Source: Cognatilysobacter terrigena (GTDB lineage: Bacteria > Pseudomonadota > Gammaproteobacteria > Xanthomonadales > Xanthomonadaceae). From it: a DNA stretch of 64,000 nucleotides. The translations under genes and the position numbers were made by a program. Location: NCBI RefSeq assembly GCF_004361065.1, contig NZ_SELT01000006.1, positions 48,994 to 112,993 of the forward strand. Direction: 5' to 3'. Below the pieces are notes generated by a model that saw only the letters and a list, made by a program, of their open reading frames with translations, made no database searches and had not been told where the DNA came from. This document shows positions 1 to 6,741 of the stretch, one piece after another. Position 1 is the first letter of the stretch; the number at the start of each line of letters is the position of its first letter.

Positions 1-664
1 CGCCGAGCTTGCGCGCCATGCGCATGCCGGATTCGGGGTACGTCGAATCGTCGTAGCGACCGTTGTTCCAGTTGGGGTCGAGTCGGATTGCTTCGCGCTG
101 CAGCGAGCGGATCGCGATCGAGAACGGCAGCGCGCGTGCGGCGCCCGAGATGTTGATGTGGTTGCGCGCAAGACCCGGATGCCGCAGCAGGAACGCGAGC
201 GCGACCATGCCGCCCATCGAATTGCCGACGATGCAGGCGAGCTGCGCGATGCCCAGCGCGCGCACGACATGCGCCGCGGCGTCGGCGCAGTCTTCGATCG
301 ACAGCGGCGGGAAGTCGAGGCGATAGAGGTCGCCTGTCGATGGATTGATCGACGCCGGGCCGGTCGAGCCCTTGCAGCTGCCCAGTGTGTTCACGCAGAC
401 GACGAACCAGCGGTCGGTATCGATCGGCTTGCCCGGGCCGATCATCGCTTCCCACCAGCCGGGCGACGGGTCGGCCTCGTTCGCCGCGGCATGCGCGTCC
501 GGCGAGAGGCCGGTGACGATCAGCAGCGCGTTGCCCGCGTCGGCGTCCAGCGTGCCCCACGTTTCGTAAGCGATGCGCGCGCCCTGCAGCGCGCCGTCGC
601 GGCGCGTGGGAAACGGCGAGGGCAGGTCGACGAATCGCGTTCCGGGCGGGATGAATTCGGTCAT
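1..664 (-). CDS. metX: MetX-family homoserine/serine O-acyltransferase (5' part)
   Basis: This is an alpha/beta-hydrolase-fold acyltransferase that activates the hydroxyl of homoserine or serine with an acyl-CoA, for methionine or cysteine synthesis. The start is ATG at 662-664, reading MTEFIPPGTRF. About 221 codons are visible and the C-terminus lies beyond position 1. The nucleophile elbow GNSMGG places the catalytic Ser near residue 149. The stretch around WWEAMIGPGKPIDTDRWFVV and the N-terminal ITYETWG-type strand (here IAYETWG) are typical of MetX. The catalytic Asp and His lie outside the window. Some Xanthomonadaceae members of this family are reported to act as serine O-succinyltransferases rather than homoserine acetyltransferases. 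The visible part does not decide between them, so only the family is certain. Confidence 0.88.
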   Translation of the reverse strand, partial: MTEFIPPGTRFVDLPSPFPTRRDGALQGARIAYETWGTLDADAGNALLIVTGLSPDAHAAANEADPSPGWWEAMIGPGKPIDTDRWFVVCVNTLGSCKGSTGPASINPSTGDLYRLDFPPLSIEDCADAAAHVVRALGIAQLACIVGNSMGGMVALAFLLRHPGLARNHINISGAARALPFSIAIRSLQREAIRLDPNWNNGRYDDSTYPESGMRMARKLG

Positions 665-801
665 TGCGTCAGTCCATTCGGCAGCGTGAATTGTGCCTGC
701 GCCGGCCGCCTGAACGCCAAACGGGCCTGTTGCGGCCGCTTGGACCGCCGCTACACACGGTCGAAGCGAGAGTCGGGATTCCTCCCGCACGGAGTTTCAC
801 C

Positions 802-1578
802 ATGGCGAAGAACACCAACGACACCACCGACATGAATCGCGATCCCATCACCGGCGCGCCGGGTTCGCACCCGGTGGGCACCGGCGTCGGCGGCGTCGGT
901 GGCGCAGCGGTCGGCGCCGCGATCGGCAGCGCGTTTGGTCCGATCGGCACGCTGGTCGGCGGCGCGATCGGCACGGTCGCGGGCGCGGCGGTCGGCCACA
1001 ACGTCGGCGAACGCGTCGATCCGACCGGCGAGACCGAGGCGTGGCGCAGCGATGCCTCGACCCGCCCGTACTACGACAAGAGCCTCGACTACGACCGCGA
1101 CTACGCGCCGGCCTACCGCTACGGCACCGAAGCGCGCAGCGAGAACCGCACCGAGGCGTGGGACCGCGCCGAAAATCGCCTGCAGTCGGGCTGGGACAGC
1201 GCGAAGGGCGAGTCGCGCCTGGCATGGGACAAGGCGCGCGACGCCGTACGCGACGCGTGGGACCGCAGCGATCGCACGTACAAGACGTATGACGCGACCG
1301 ATCGCTATTACGAGAACCGCTTCAACCAGGCCGACTACTACAAGGCCGACTACAGCTTCGACGACTACAAGCCGGCCTATCGCTACGGCACCTACGCACG
1401 CAGCCAGTCGAAGACCGGCCAGTGGGACGACAACACCGAACGCGAACTCGAGCGCGGTTGGAATGCGGCCAAGGGCACGTCGCGACTGGCGTGGACCGAT
1501 GCCAAGGGCGCGGTGAAGGACGCGTGGCACGGCGTCGAGCGCATCCTGCCGGGTGACGCCGACCACGACGGTCGCTGA
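802..1578 (+). CDS. Glycine-zipper protein with two tandem C-terminal repeats
   Basis: Protein of 258 residues with no function I can assign. I chose ATG 802 because a GGAG motif lies 7 bases upstream and the acidic, hydrophilic N-terminus starts there. Residues about 27-68 form a Gly/Ala-rich, GxxxG-patterned segment like glycine-zipper domains that insert in or pack against membranes. Residues about 97-155 and 184-243 are two diverged copies of one unit. Each contains PAYRYGT, then ARS, a GW..AKG..RLAW core and an A(V)xDAW end. The unit is rich in Tyr, Asp and Trp. There is no signal peptide. A rho-independent terminator follows directly. It stands alone, between the oppositely oriented metX and HEPN module. 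The call is structural only. Confidence 0.85.
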   Translation: MAKNTNDTTDMNRDPITGAPGSHPVGTGVGGVGGAAVGAAIGSAFGPIGTLVGGAIGTVAGAAVGHNVGERVDPTGETEAWRSDASTRPYYDKSLDYDRDYAPAYRYGTEARSENRTEAWDRAENRLQSGWDSAKGESRLAWDKARDAVRDAWDRSDRTYKTYDATDRYYENRFNQADYYKADYSFDDYKPAYRYGTYARSQSKTGQWDDNTERELERGWNAAKGTSRLAWTDAKGAVKDAWHGVERILPGDADHDGR

Positions 1579-1599
1579 TCCTTAACGTCGGGGGATCGG

Positions 1600-1628
1600 A
1601 GGCGCCGTGCTCGCACGGCGCCTTTTTC
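1600..1628 (+). terminator. Rho-independent terminator of the glycine-zipper gene
   Basis: An 11-bp perfect inverted repeat (AGGCGCCGTGC / GCACGGCGCCT) is followed by a run of T, 22 bases after the stop codon at 1578. Confidence 0.8.
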
Positions 1629-1703
1629 CTGCCGCGTCGTGCCTCGAACATAATAGGCATTATGCGAAGTAACAGATCGGCAACGTCTTCGCTCTCTCGG
1701 GCG

Positions 1704-2279
1704 TTATTCGGCGCGCCGCACCGGCTTGACCACGACGGGTTCGAAAAGCTCTGCATCTGATTCAAAGGCCAAAGGATGGTCGGCCGTCAGCACAACTGTG
1801 TTTCGCGCAACTTGCTCCATGTGATGCAGCGCGCTGATTAGAGCAAGTATTGCGCGGGCGAGTTCGCTGACGTGACTGACACTTGCGTCGCTCATCGCGT
1901 CCTGCACGTCGACGGCCCGCGCGGCGCGAATAAACTTTCCAACTTTCGCCGCGAACTCAGGATGCTCGATCTGATGCGCCACCTTGTTGCGCAGATCGTT
2001 CAATGCCGCGCAGGCCTTCCAAACCGGCTCCGCTTTGGCGAAGCCCGTAAGAGCTTCAGCGAGCCTGAGCTTGATCGCGAACCCAAGTCGGTCACCTAAC
2101 CGGTTCGGTACCGCGCAGTAATGGCCCACTGTCGATGCGATCACTTCCTCGACGAGCAGATGGCCTTTGAGGATCGTGAGCGTCGGATCCGCGTCGCTGG
2201 GCAGATGCGCGACGAGTCGCTCGAGGAAACCAGGCGCGACCTCAATATCCGGGCGAATAGCTAGGTTGCGTACTCGCAT
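1704..2279 (-). CDS. HEPN-like protein of a low-GC accessory module
   Basis: Protein of 191 residues from ATG 2277-2279, chosen because GGAG sits 6 bases upstream. A TTG twelve bases earlier is also possible. Residues 93-104 read LNDLRNKVAHQI, which holds the R-x4-H signature (Arg97, His102) of HEPN nucleases and HEPN-like antitoxin or regulatory domains. The preceding helix, LKGHLLVEEVI, is also typical of HEPN-type bundles such as those near DUF4145. The protein is otherwise all-helical and soluble, without signal peptide or membrane segment. It follows a 96-residue gene on the same strand after a 54-base gap, so the two probably form one operon. Base composition is clearly lower in GC than the flanks, which suggests horizontal acquisition. 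A ribonuclease role is an inference from the motif only. Confidence 0.72.
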   Translation of the reverse strand: MRVRNLAIRPDIEVAPGFLERLVAHLPSDADPTLTILKGHLLVEEVIASTVGHYCAVPNRLGDRLGFAIKLRLAEALTGFAKAEPVWKACAALNDLRNKVAHQIEHPEFAAKVGKFIRAARAVDVQDAMSDASVSHVSELARAILALISALHHMEQVARNTVVLTADHPLAFESDAELFEPVVVKPVRRAE

Positions 2280-2333
2280 GAAAGACTCCAAAGACTCCTA
2301 GGTCGCAGTTTCGCGTCGGACGATGTGATGCCG

Positions 2334-2624
2334 TCAGTCTTTTGGGAAGGCGCGAGCGACGTCGGCAAACAACGCAATGACACGATCAGCCAAATGCCGG
2401 CGATCGGTTTCGTTCATCAGTGCAATGGCACCGGCCACTGAGTCGGCGCCGTACTCGATGTCTGCGACCAGCTCATCGAAGCGTGGTCGAAGCACTTCAG
2501 GCAGGTCGCGATCCGTTGAAATTCGAGCGAGAAACGTGTGCGAGAGTGCGAGTCGATCGACGAGCGTGCCCTCCCCTGTCAAAGCTGCGATTGCGTCGCG
2601 CGCGTGTTCGTAGGCGATGGACAT
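2334..2624 (-). CDS. Small helical protein paired with the HEPN-like gene, function unknown
   Basis: Protein of 96 residues that I do not recognise. It starts at ATG 2622-2624 and is predicted mostly helical, with many Asp, Arg, Ala and Leu residues and no Cys. There is no signal peptide, membrane segment or recognisable DNA-binding motif. It is the first gene of the two-gene module that continues with the HEPN-like gene. It shares the reduced GC content and rarer codons of that gene, unlike the surrounding housekeeping genes. By position it could be an antitoxin or partner of the HEPN protein, or an unrelated passenger. Nothing in its sequence settles this. No strong ribosome-binding site is visible upstream. 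Confidence 0.68.
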   Translation of the reverse strand: MSIAYEHARDAIAALTGEGTLVDRLALSHTFLARISTDRDLPEVLRPRFDELVADIEYGADSVAGAIALMNETDRRHLADRVIALFADVARAFPKD

Positions 2625-2661
2625 GAGCGTTACTCGGTGGAAAGCGCATTTCTTGTAGGCG

Positions 2662-2695
2662 AAAAAAAACCGCCGGCCTTTTAGGGGCCGGCGGT
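2662..2695 (-). terminator. Rho-independent terminator of the HU-like gene
   Basis: A 10-bp stem (ACCGCCGGCC / GGCCGGCGGT) with a 7-base loop. On the minus strand it is followed by eight T, just after the stop codon at 2707. Confidence 0.88.
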
Positions 2696-2706
2696 TCGAA
2701 TGCGGA

Positions 2707-3057
2707 TCAGACCGCAGCGTCCTTGAGCTTCTTCAGCGGACGCGCCTTGAGCTTGACGCTCGCCGGCTTGGCGGCGAACCACTGCTCTTCCTTCGTGAAC
2801 GGGTTGATGCCCTTGCGCTTCGGCTTGGCCGGGACGTCGACCTTCGTGACCTTGAGCATGCCGGGGAAGGTGAAGGTGCCACAGCCCTTCTTGTGCAGCG
2901 AGCCGTGGGCCGCCTCTTCGAGGGACGCCAGGACGGCGCGGACGTCGCGCGGGGCGAGTTCAGTGCGCTCGGAGATGTAGTTGACGAGACCGCTCTTGCC
3001 CAGCGGCTCGGTCACAGGCTTGATCTTGGAGGCACCGCTCGCTTTCTTCGTCGCCAT
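2707..3057 (-). CDS. HU-family histone-like DNA-binding protein
   Basis: Nucleoid-associated protein that bends and compacts DNA. It has 116 residues, starting at ATG 3055-3057 (MATKKASGASK). The HU/IHF core starts near residue 20 (SGLVNYISERTEL), with the dimer helices. The beta-arm region follows: GTFTFPGMLKV, then the basic stretch around PKRKGINPFTKEEQ. It ends in a Lys-rich tail (LKARPLKKLKD). The N- and C-terminal basic extensions make it longer than the usual 90-residue HU. This resembles the HU-like paralogues seen in Xanthomonadaceae rather than HupB itself. It is monocistronic, with a strong terminator. Confidence 0.9.
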   Translation of the reverse strand: MATKKASGASKIKPVTEPLGKSGLVNYISERTELAPRDVRAVLASLEEAAHGSLHKKGCGTFTFPGMLKVTKVDVPAKPKRKGINPFTKEEQWFAAKPASVKLKARPLKKLKDAAV

Positions 3058-3156
3058 GGTTTGCAGGTTCCGGGTGGAAGGAATGCGCGTTATCGCGCGA
3101 CCGCGGCCGCGTTGCAAGTGGTTTTTGTCGATTTGGGCCGAAAAAACGGTGTTTGG

Positions 3157-3990
3157 CTACTGTCCGCCCGGGACAGGCGCCGTCTGCGGCGTGTCCGGCG
3201 GCGGTCGCGGCACGCCGTATTCGTCGAGGATCGCGGCGATCGCGGCCGCCTCGCGCTGCAGTGCGGTATCGAGTTCGCGGCGCAGCGCGCGGTCCTCGCG
3301 GCGCACGCCCATCGAGATGTCGAACACCATCGGTTCCGCGCCGTCGAGCCAGGGCGTGACCGGCGTCAGGCGCAGCGGCGCACCGGCCTGCCGCGCGTAG
3401 TAGCCGGCGGTCGGGCCCCAGACAACGGCGACGTCGACCTCCCCGTTCGCGACCGCGTCGAGGATGGGCTTCTGCGGGGTGGAATTCGCGTAGTCGCCGT
3501 AGACGGTGTACCCGCGCACGTGCTCGTGCAGCCCGCGCCGCGCGAGCGCCTGCGCCGGCGGCGGATTCGCGCCGTCGTCGCCGATCAGCTGCACACCGAT
3601 GGTGGCGTCGCGCAGGCGTGGGTCGTCGAGCGAGTTGACCGTCGCCCACGGCGTGCCTTCGCGTGCGACGAAGACGTAGGTGGACCGGTAGTACGGCTGC
3701 GTGGTCGACAGCATGTCCACCCCGCTGGCGACGCCGGGAATGACGTCGCAGTCGCGCTCGCCGAGCGTGTTGCGCACGTTGCCGCGGCGCTGCGCCCACC
3801 ACGTGTACCGCACCTCGGCGCCGAGGTCCTTGGCGATCAGCGCGACGATCCGGTTCTCGAAACCGCTGCCGTCCTCCTTGGAAAACGGCAGGTTGTTCGG
3901 GTCCGCGCAGACGCGCAGTTCCCGCGCCTGCACTGCGGGCACGGCGAGCAGCGCGAGCGCGAGGATCAGGGACCGACGGCGACGCCCCAC
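3157..3990 (-). CDS. XoxJ/MxaJ-like periplasmic solute-binding-fold protein
   Basis: Periplasmic protein of the quinoprotein dehydrogenase-associated substrate-binding family (MxaJ/XoxJ type). These are encoded next to PQQ alcohol dehydrogenases and are thought to help activate or assemble them. It has 277 residues from a GTG start at 3988-3990. A signal peptide of about 22 residues ends AVQA before RELRVCADPNNLPFS, the usual start of family 3 solute-binding folds. Further family features are the GVASGVDML and STQPYYRSTYVFV-type segments (here TTQPYYRSTYVFV). The VAVVWGPTAGYYA region follows. It is the last gene of the alcohol-oxidation operon, overlaps the preceding fusion gene by 25 bases, and has no transporter partners. 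This supports a chaperone-like role with the dehydrogenase rather than uptake. Confidence 0.88.
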   Translation of the reverse strand: MGRRRRSLILALALLAVPAVQARELRVCADPNNLPFSKEDGSGFENRIVALIAKDLGAEVRYTWWAQRRGNVRNTLGERDCDVIPGVASGVDMLSTTQPYYRSTYVFVAREGTPWATVNSLDDPRLRDATIGVQLIGDDGANPPPAQALARRGLHEHVRGYTVYGDYANSTPQKPILDAVANGEVDVAVVWGPTAGYYARQAGAPLRLTPVTPWLDGAEPMVFDISMGVRREDRALRRELDTALQREAAAIAAILDEYGVPRPPPDTPQTAPVPGGQ

Positions 3991-5807
3991 GGCTTGCCTC
4001 CCGGGTGGATGGTGGTGATGGTGCGACCGCTGGCGAGATCGACGACGCCGACGTCGCCCGACAGCCCGTTCGCGGTGTAGAGGCGCTTGCCATCACGCGA
4101 CAACGCGATGCCCCAGACGCGATGCCCCGCCGGCAGGTAGCGCAGGATGCGGCCGCTCGCGGTGTCGACCTCGCCGACGCGGTCGCCACGCCCGAGCGCG
4201 ACATACAGCCGCGACGTCGACGGCGACAGCGCGAGCCCGACCGCCTGCACGGTGTCGTTCGCACCGGGATCGCGATCGAAATCGACGACCTTCGACGGCG
4301 TGCGTGTGCGCATGTCGAACAGCGTGGCGGTGGCGCGCGTTTCCGACGTCACCCACAGGCCGCGGCCGTCCGGGGTGAACAGCGCATCGCGCGGCCGGGT
4401 GCCGACCATGCGGCTGTCGACCAGCTTCATGGTCGCCGCGTCGATGAAGTGCACGAGGCTCGCGGTTTCCGACGTCGCGATCACCCAGCGACCGTCCGGG
4501 CTCACCGCCATGCCTTCGGGCTCGGCGCCGACGCCGACTTCCGCGACGATGCGCTTGCCGGGGATGTCGACCGCCGAGACCTTGGAGTCCGCCTCGTTCG
4601 CGACGTACAGGCGCTTGCCATCCGGCGACAGCGCGAAACGCTCCGGGTCCGCACCGGAGGGCAGATGGTCGACGACGCGCTTCGCGGCGAGGTCGATCAC
4701 GTCGATGCGGTCGTCGTCGCCTGCCGCGATCAGCAGGCGGCGGCCGTCGCGGCTCATCTCGAGGCCGCGCGGACGGCGGCCGGTCGCGATGGTGTTGTGC
4801 GTCCAGTTCGACGCATGGATGACGTGCACGACGTTGGCCTGTTCGTCGCTGACGTAGACCGTCTCCGCACGTGCGAGCGGCGCGACGAGTACGGCGAGCA
4901 GTGCGAGGCCGACCGAACCGACGGTACGGGACGGGACGTCGACGAGTCCGCGCGCGAGCAGCGCGATGCCGGCCGCGGCGTGCACCAACCCGCCGGGCAC
5001 CCACATCAGCAGGCCGGCGAGCTGCTGGTCTTCGGTGGGACTCAGGCCGAAGGCGTCGAGCCGAAGCGCGGCGTAGCCGGCGTACCAGGGGCTGTGCGAG
5101 AACGCCATCAGCGCACCGAGCGCGCCGCTGGCGGTCGCGGTGAAGAACAGGCAGCCGACGACCAGCCCGCGCTGCGTGCGTGGCGAATGCAGCATCGCCC
5201 ACCAGACCAGCAGCGCAGTCACCAGGAACGACACGTGCTGCGCGATGTGCCAGCCGGAGTTGGCCAGCGCACGGTCGAACGCGGGCGGCGCGTGCCAGCC
5301 CCACAGCGCGGCCATCTGCACGAGGCTCGCGGCGACGGGCGCGGTGAGGAAGCGCCACGCGCCCGACACCGCGGAGGTCTTGCCGGTCGCCGCCAGCGCG
5401 ACGCGCCACGACCACGGCAGCGCCCACAGCATCACGCCCAGCGGCCGCGACATCACCAGCAACGGCGCGGCGACCAGCATCAGCAGTTCGTGCTCGAGCA
5501 TGTGCGCGGCGAACGAGCGCTCGCCGGCCGCGTGCAGCGGCGAGACGATCGCGCCTGCCAATACGACCCAGCCCGACAGGTACCAGGCCGCCCCGCCCCG
5601 CCACGTCGCCGTGGTCGCGCTTCGCGACGCGAGACGCACCAGACCGACGAGGTACCAGACCAGCGAAACCGCGAGCGGTACGGTGACGGCTGCATCGAAC
5701 GTCCAGCGCGGCGCCGCGAGTCGCGCGGCGGCGTCGCCATGCGCGAGTGCGAGCGCGGGCGACAGGGCGAGCCCGGCGGCGAACGCGCGTCGCATCAGGG
5801 TGCGCAT
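3966..5807 (-). CDS. CtaG-like membrane domain fused to a YVTN beta-propeller
   Basis: One continuous 613-residue frame joins two normally separate proteins. Residues about 1-290 are a Caa3/CtaG-type protein with some seven membrane helices, a family implicated in copper delivery to caa3 oxidase. Its His/Trp-rich patches include HMLEHELLML and LWGWHAPPA. Residues about 293-314 form a hydrophobic segment ending APLARA, like a former signal peptide. Residues 315-613 are a YVTN/PQQ-catabolism-associated beta-propeller with repeats such as LSPDGKRLYVANEA and VSPDGRWVIATSE, which would lie in the periplasm. I find no ATG, GTG or TTG in frame at the junction that would restart translation. The start could be ATG 5807 or ATG 5795; the latter overlaps the upstream stop as TGATG. 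The gene overlaps both neighbours. Confidence 0.87.
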   Translation of the reverse strand: MRTLMRRAFAAGLALSPALALAHGDAAARLAAPRWTFDAAVTVPLAVSLVWYLVGLVRLASRSATTATWRGGAAWYLSGWVVLAGAIVSPLHAAGERSFAAHMLEHELLMLVAAPLLVMSRPLGVMLWALPWSWRVALAATGKTSAVSGAWRFLTAPVAASLVQMAALWGWHAPPAFDRALANSGWHIAQHVSFLVTALLVWWAMLHSPRTQRGLVVGCLFFTATASGALGALMAFSHSPWYAGYAALRLDAFGLSPTEDQQLAGLLMWVPGGLVHAAAGIALLARGLVDVPSRTVGSVGLALLAVLVAPLARAETVYVSDEQANVVHVIHASNWTHNTIATGRRPRGLEMSRDGRRLLIAAGDDDRIDVIDLAAKRVVDHLPSGADPERFALSPDGKRLYVANEADSKVSAVDIPGKRIVAEVGVGAEPEGMAVSPDGRWVIATSETASLVHFIDAATMKLVDSRMVGTRPRDALFTPDGRGLWVTSETRATATLFDMRTRTPSKVVDFDRDPGANDTVQAVGLALSPSTSRLYVALGRGDRVGEVDTASGRILRYLPAGHRVWGIALSRDGKRLYTANGLSGDVGVVDLASGRTITTIHPGGKPWGVAVGP

Positions 5808-6142
5808 GCGGGCACCAGCAGTGTCGCGGCGGTCTGCCAGACGATGCCGATCGCCAGCAGCACGGCCATCATGACCGACACCTGCGCGATGAAGCGGCGC
5901 GTCTGGTGATGCGGCATCGACGGGTCGCCGCCGCTCGTGGAGGCCCACGAGAGCCAGCCGCCGAGCACGATCAGCGCCATCGCGGGGATGCCGACCAGCA
6001 GCCCGTTGTGCAGCCCGCCGAGGCGGCAGTCGTAACGCAGCATGTCGCTGAGCAGCTGGTGGTGCACGATCTCCGCGACCATGCTGGCGATCAGGCCCGC
6101 CCACGGCGCGAGTCGCGAACGATGCAGTCGGCTCACAGCCAT
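5795..6142 (-). CDS. Small three-helix membrane protein of the oxidase operon, unknown
   Basis: Protein of 115 residues that I do not recognise. Three hydrophobic segments are visible, at about 10-25, 45-66 and 86-111. Polar loops between them are rich in His (EIVHHQLLSDML and SMPHHQTRRF). The position directly after subunit III and before the CtaG fusion suggests an oxidase subunit IV-like or copper/heme assembly factor; that is context only. It overlaps the end of the subunit III gene by 10 bases and the next gene by 13 bases, so translation is probably coupled. The His pairs could bind copper but are not a known motif. Confidence 0.75.
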   Translation of the reverse strand: MAVSRLHRSRLAPWAGLIASMVAEIVHHQLLSDMLRYDCRLGGLHNGLLVGIPAMALIVLGGWLSWASTSGGDPSMPHHQTRRFIAQVSVMMAVLLAIGIVWQTAATLLVPACAP

Positions 6143-6741
6143 CGCGGCGTCCCGTAGATGACCAGGTAGAGCACGATCCAGCTGCCGACGATGAAGTGCC
6201 AGTACATCGCGTTGTCGGACGCGTCGGAGAACTTGCGGCCGTCCCAGTGTTTCGGATTGAACGCGATGGCGGCGAGCACGACGCTGTCGTAGACGTCGGT
6301 CAGCATGTGCACCGTATGCAGCGCCAGCAACGCCCAGACGATCGAGCCGTACGCGCTGCGCTGCCAGAGGACGTTCATCGCATCGAACTCGAACCAGCGC
6401 GCAACGAGCATCAGCAGTCCGGCGACGATCGCGCCCACCAGGCCGATGCGAACGCCGCGCAGGTCCAGTCGTTTTGCCGCCCTGCCCGCGATGACATTGG
6501 GGATCTCGCTCAGCAGCGCGAGCACGGTCACGATCGTCGACCACATGAGCGGCGGGACCGGCGCGGTCGGCGGCCACACGCCCTCGTCCGGCAGCAGGAA
6601 GTAGTACGCGCCGATCGCGAGCACGAAGCCCATGCCTTCGATCAGCATGAAGCCGACCACGGCCCACCAGGTCAGCGTGCGTGGGCCGAAACCGAAGTCG
6701 TTGAGGCTCGCCACGTTGAGGACAGCGCGCGTCGTGCGCAT
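6133..6741 (-). CDS. ctaE: Cytochrome c oxidase subunit III
   Basis: Subunit III of an aa3-type heme-copper oxidase, an integral membrane protein of 202 residues with five predicted helices. That is the short form that lacks the first two helices of mitochondrial COX3. Family features are the WWAVVGFMLIEGMGF helix, the ALHTVHMLTDVYDS stretch and the C-terminal MYWHFIVGSWIVLYLVIY segment, with the conserved WHF and terminal TPRW. The ATG at 6739-6741 overlaps the subunit I stop as TGATG. In A1-type oxidases this subunit stabilises the active site and proton uptake. The extra helices at the end of subunit I may compensate for the short N-terminus. Confidence 0.9.
   Translation of the reverse strand: MRTTRAVLNVASLNDFGFGPRTLTWWAVVGFMLIEGMGFVLAIGAYYFLLPDEGVWPPTAPVPPLMWSTIVTVLALLSEIPNVIAGRAAKRLDLRGVRIGLVGAIVAGLLMLVARWFEFDAMNVLWQRSAYGSIVWALLALHTVHMLTDVYDSVVLAAIAFNPKHWDGRKFSDASDNAMYWHFIVGSWIVLYLVIYGTPRWL

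Noticed and set aside
3157..3990. Annotation of the XoxJ-like protein as an amino-acid ABC transporter binding protein.
   Set aside because: There are no permease or ATPase genes nearby, it is in the alcohol-oxidation operon, and its N-terminal pattern fits the quinoprotein-associated family.
5808..6104. Upstream extension of the CtaG-propeller frame by 99 codons.
   Set aside because: The extra residues are an out-of-frame reading of the 115-residue membrane protein, and the CtaG domain begins at MRTLMRRAF.
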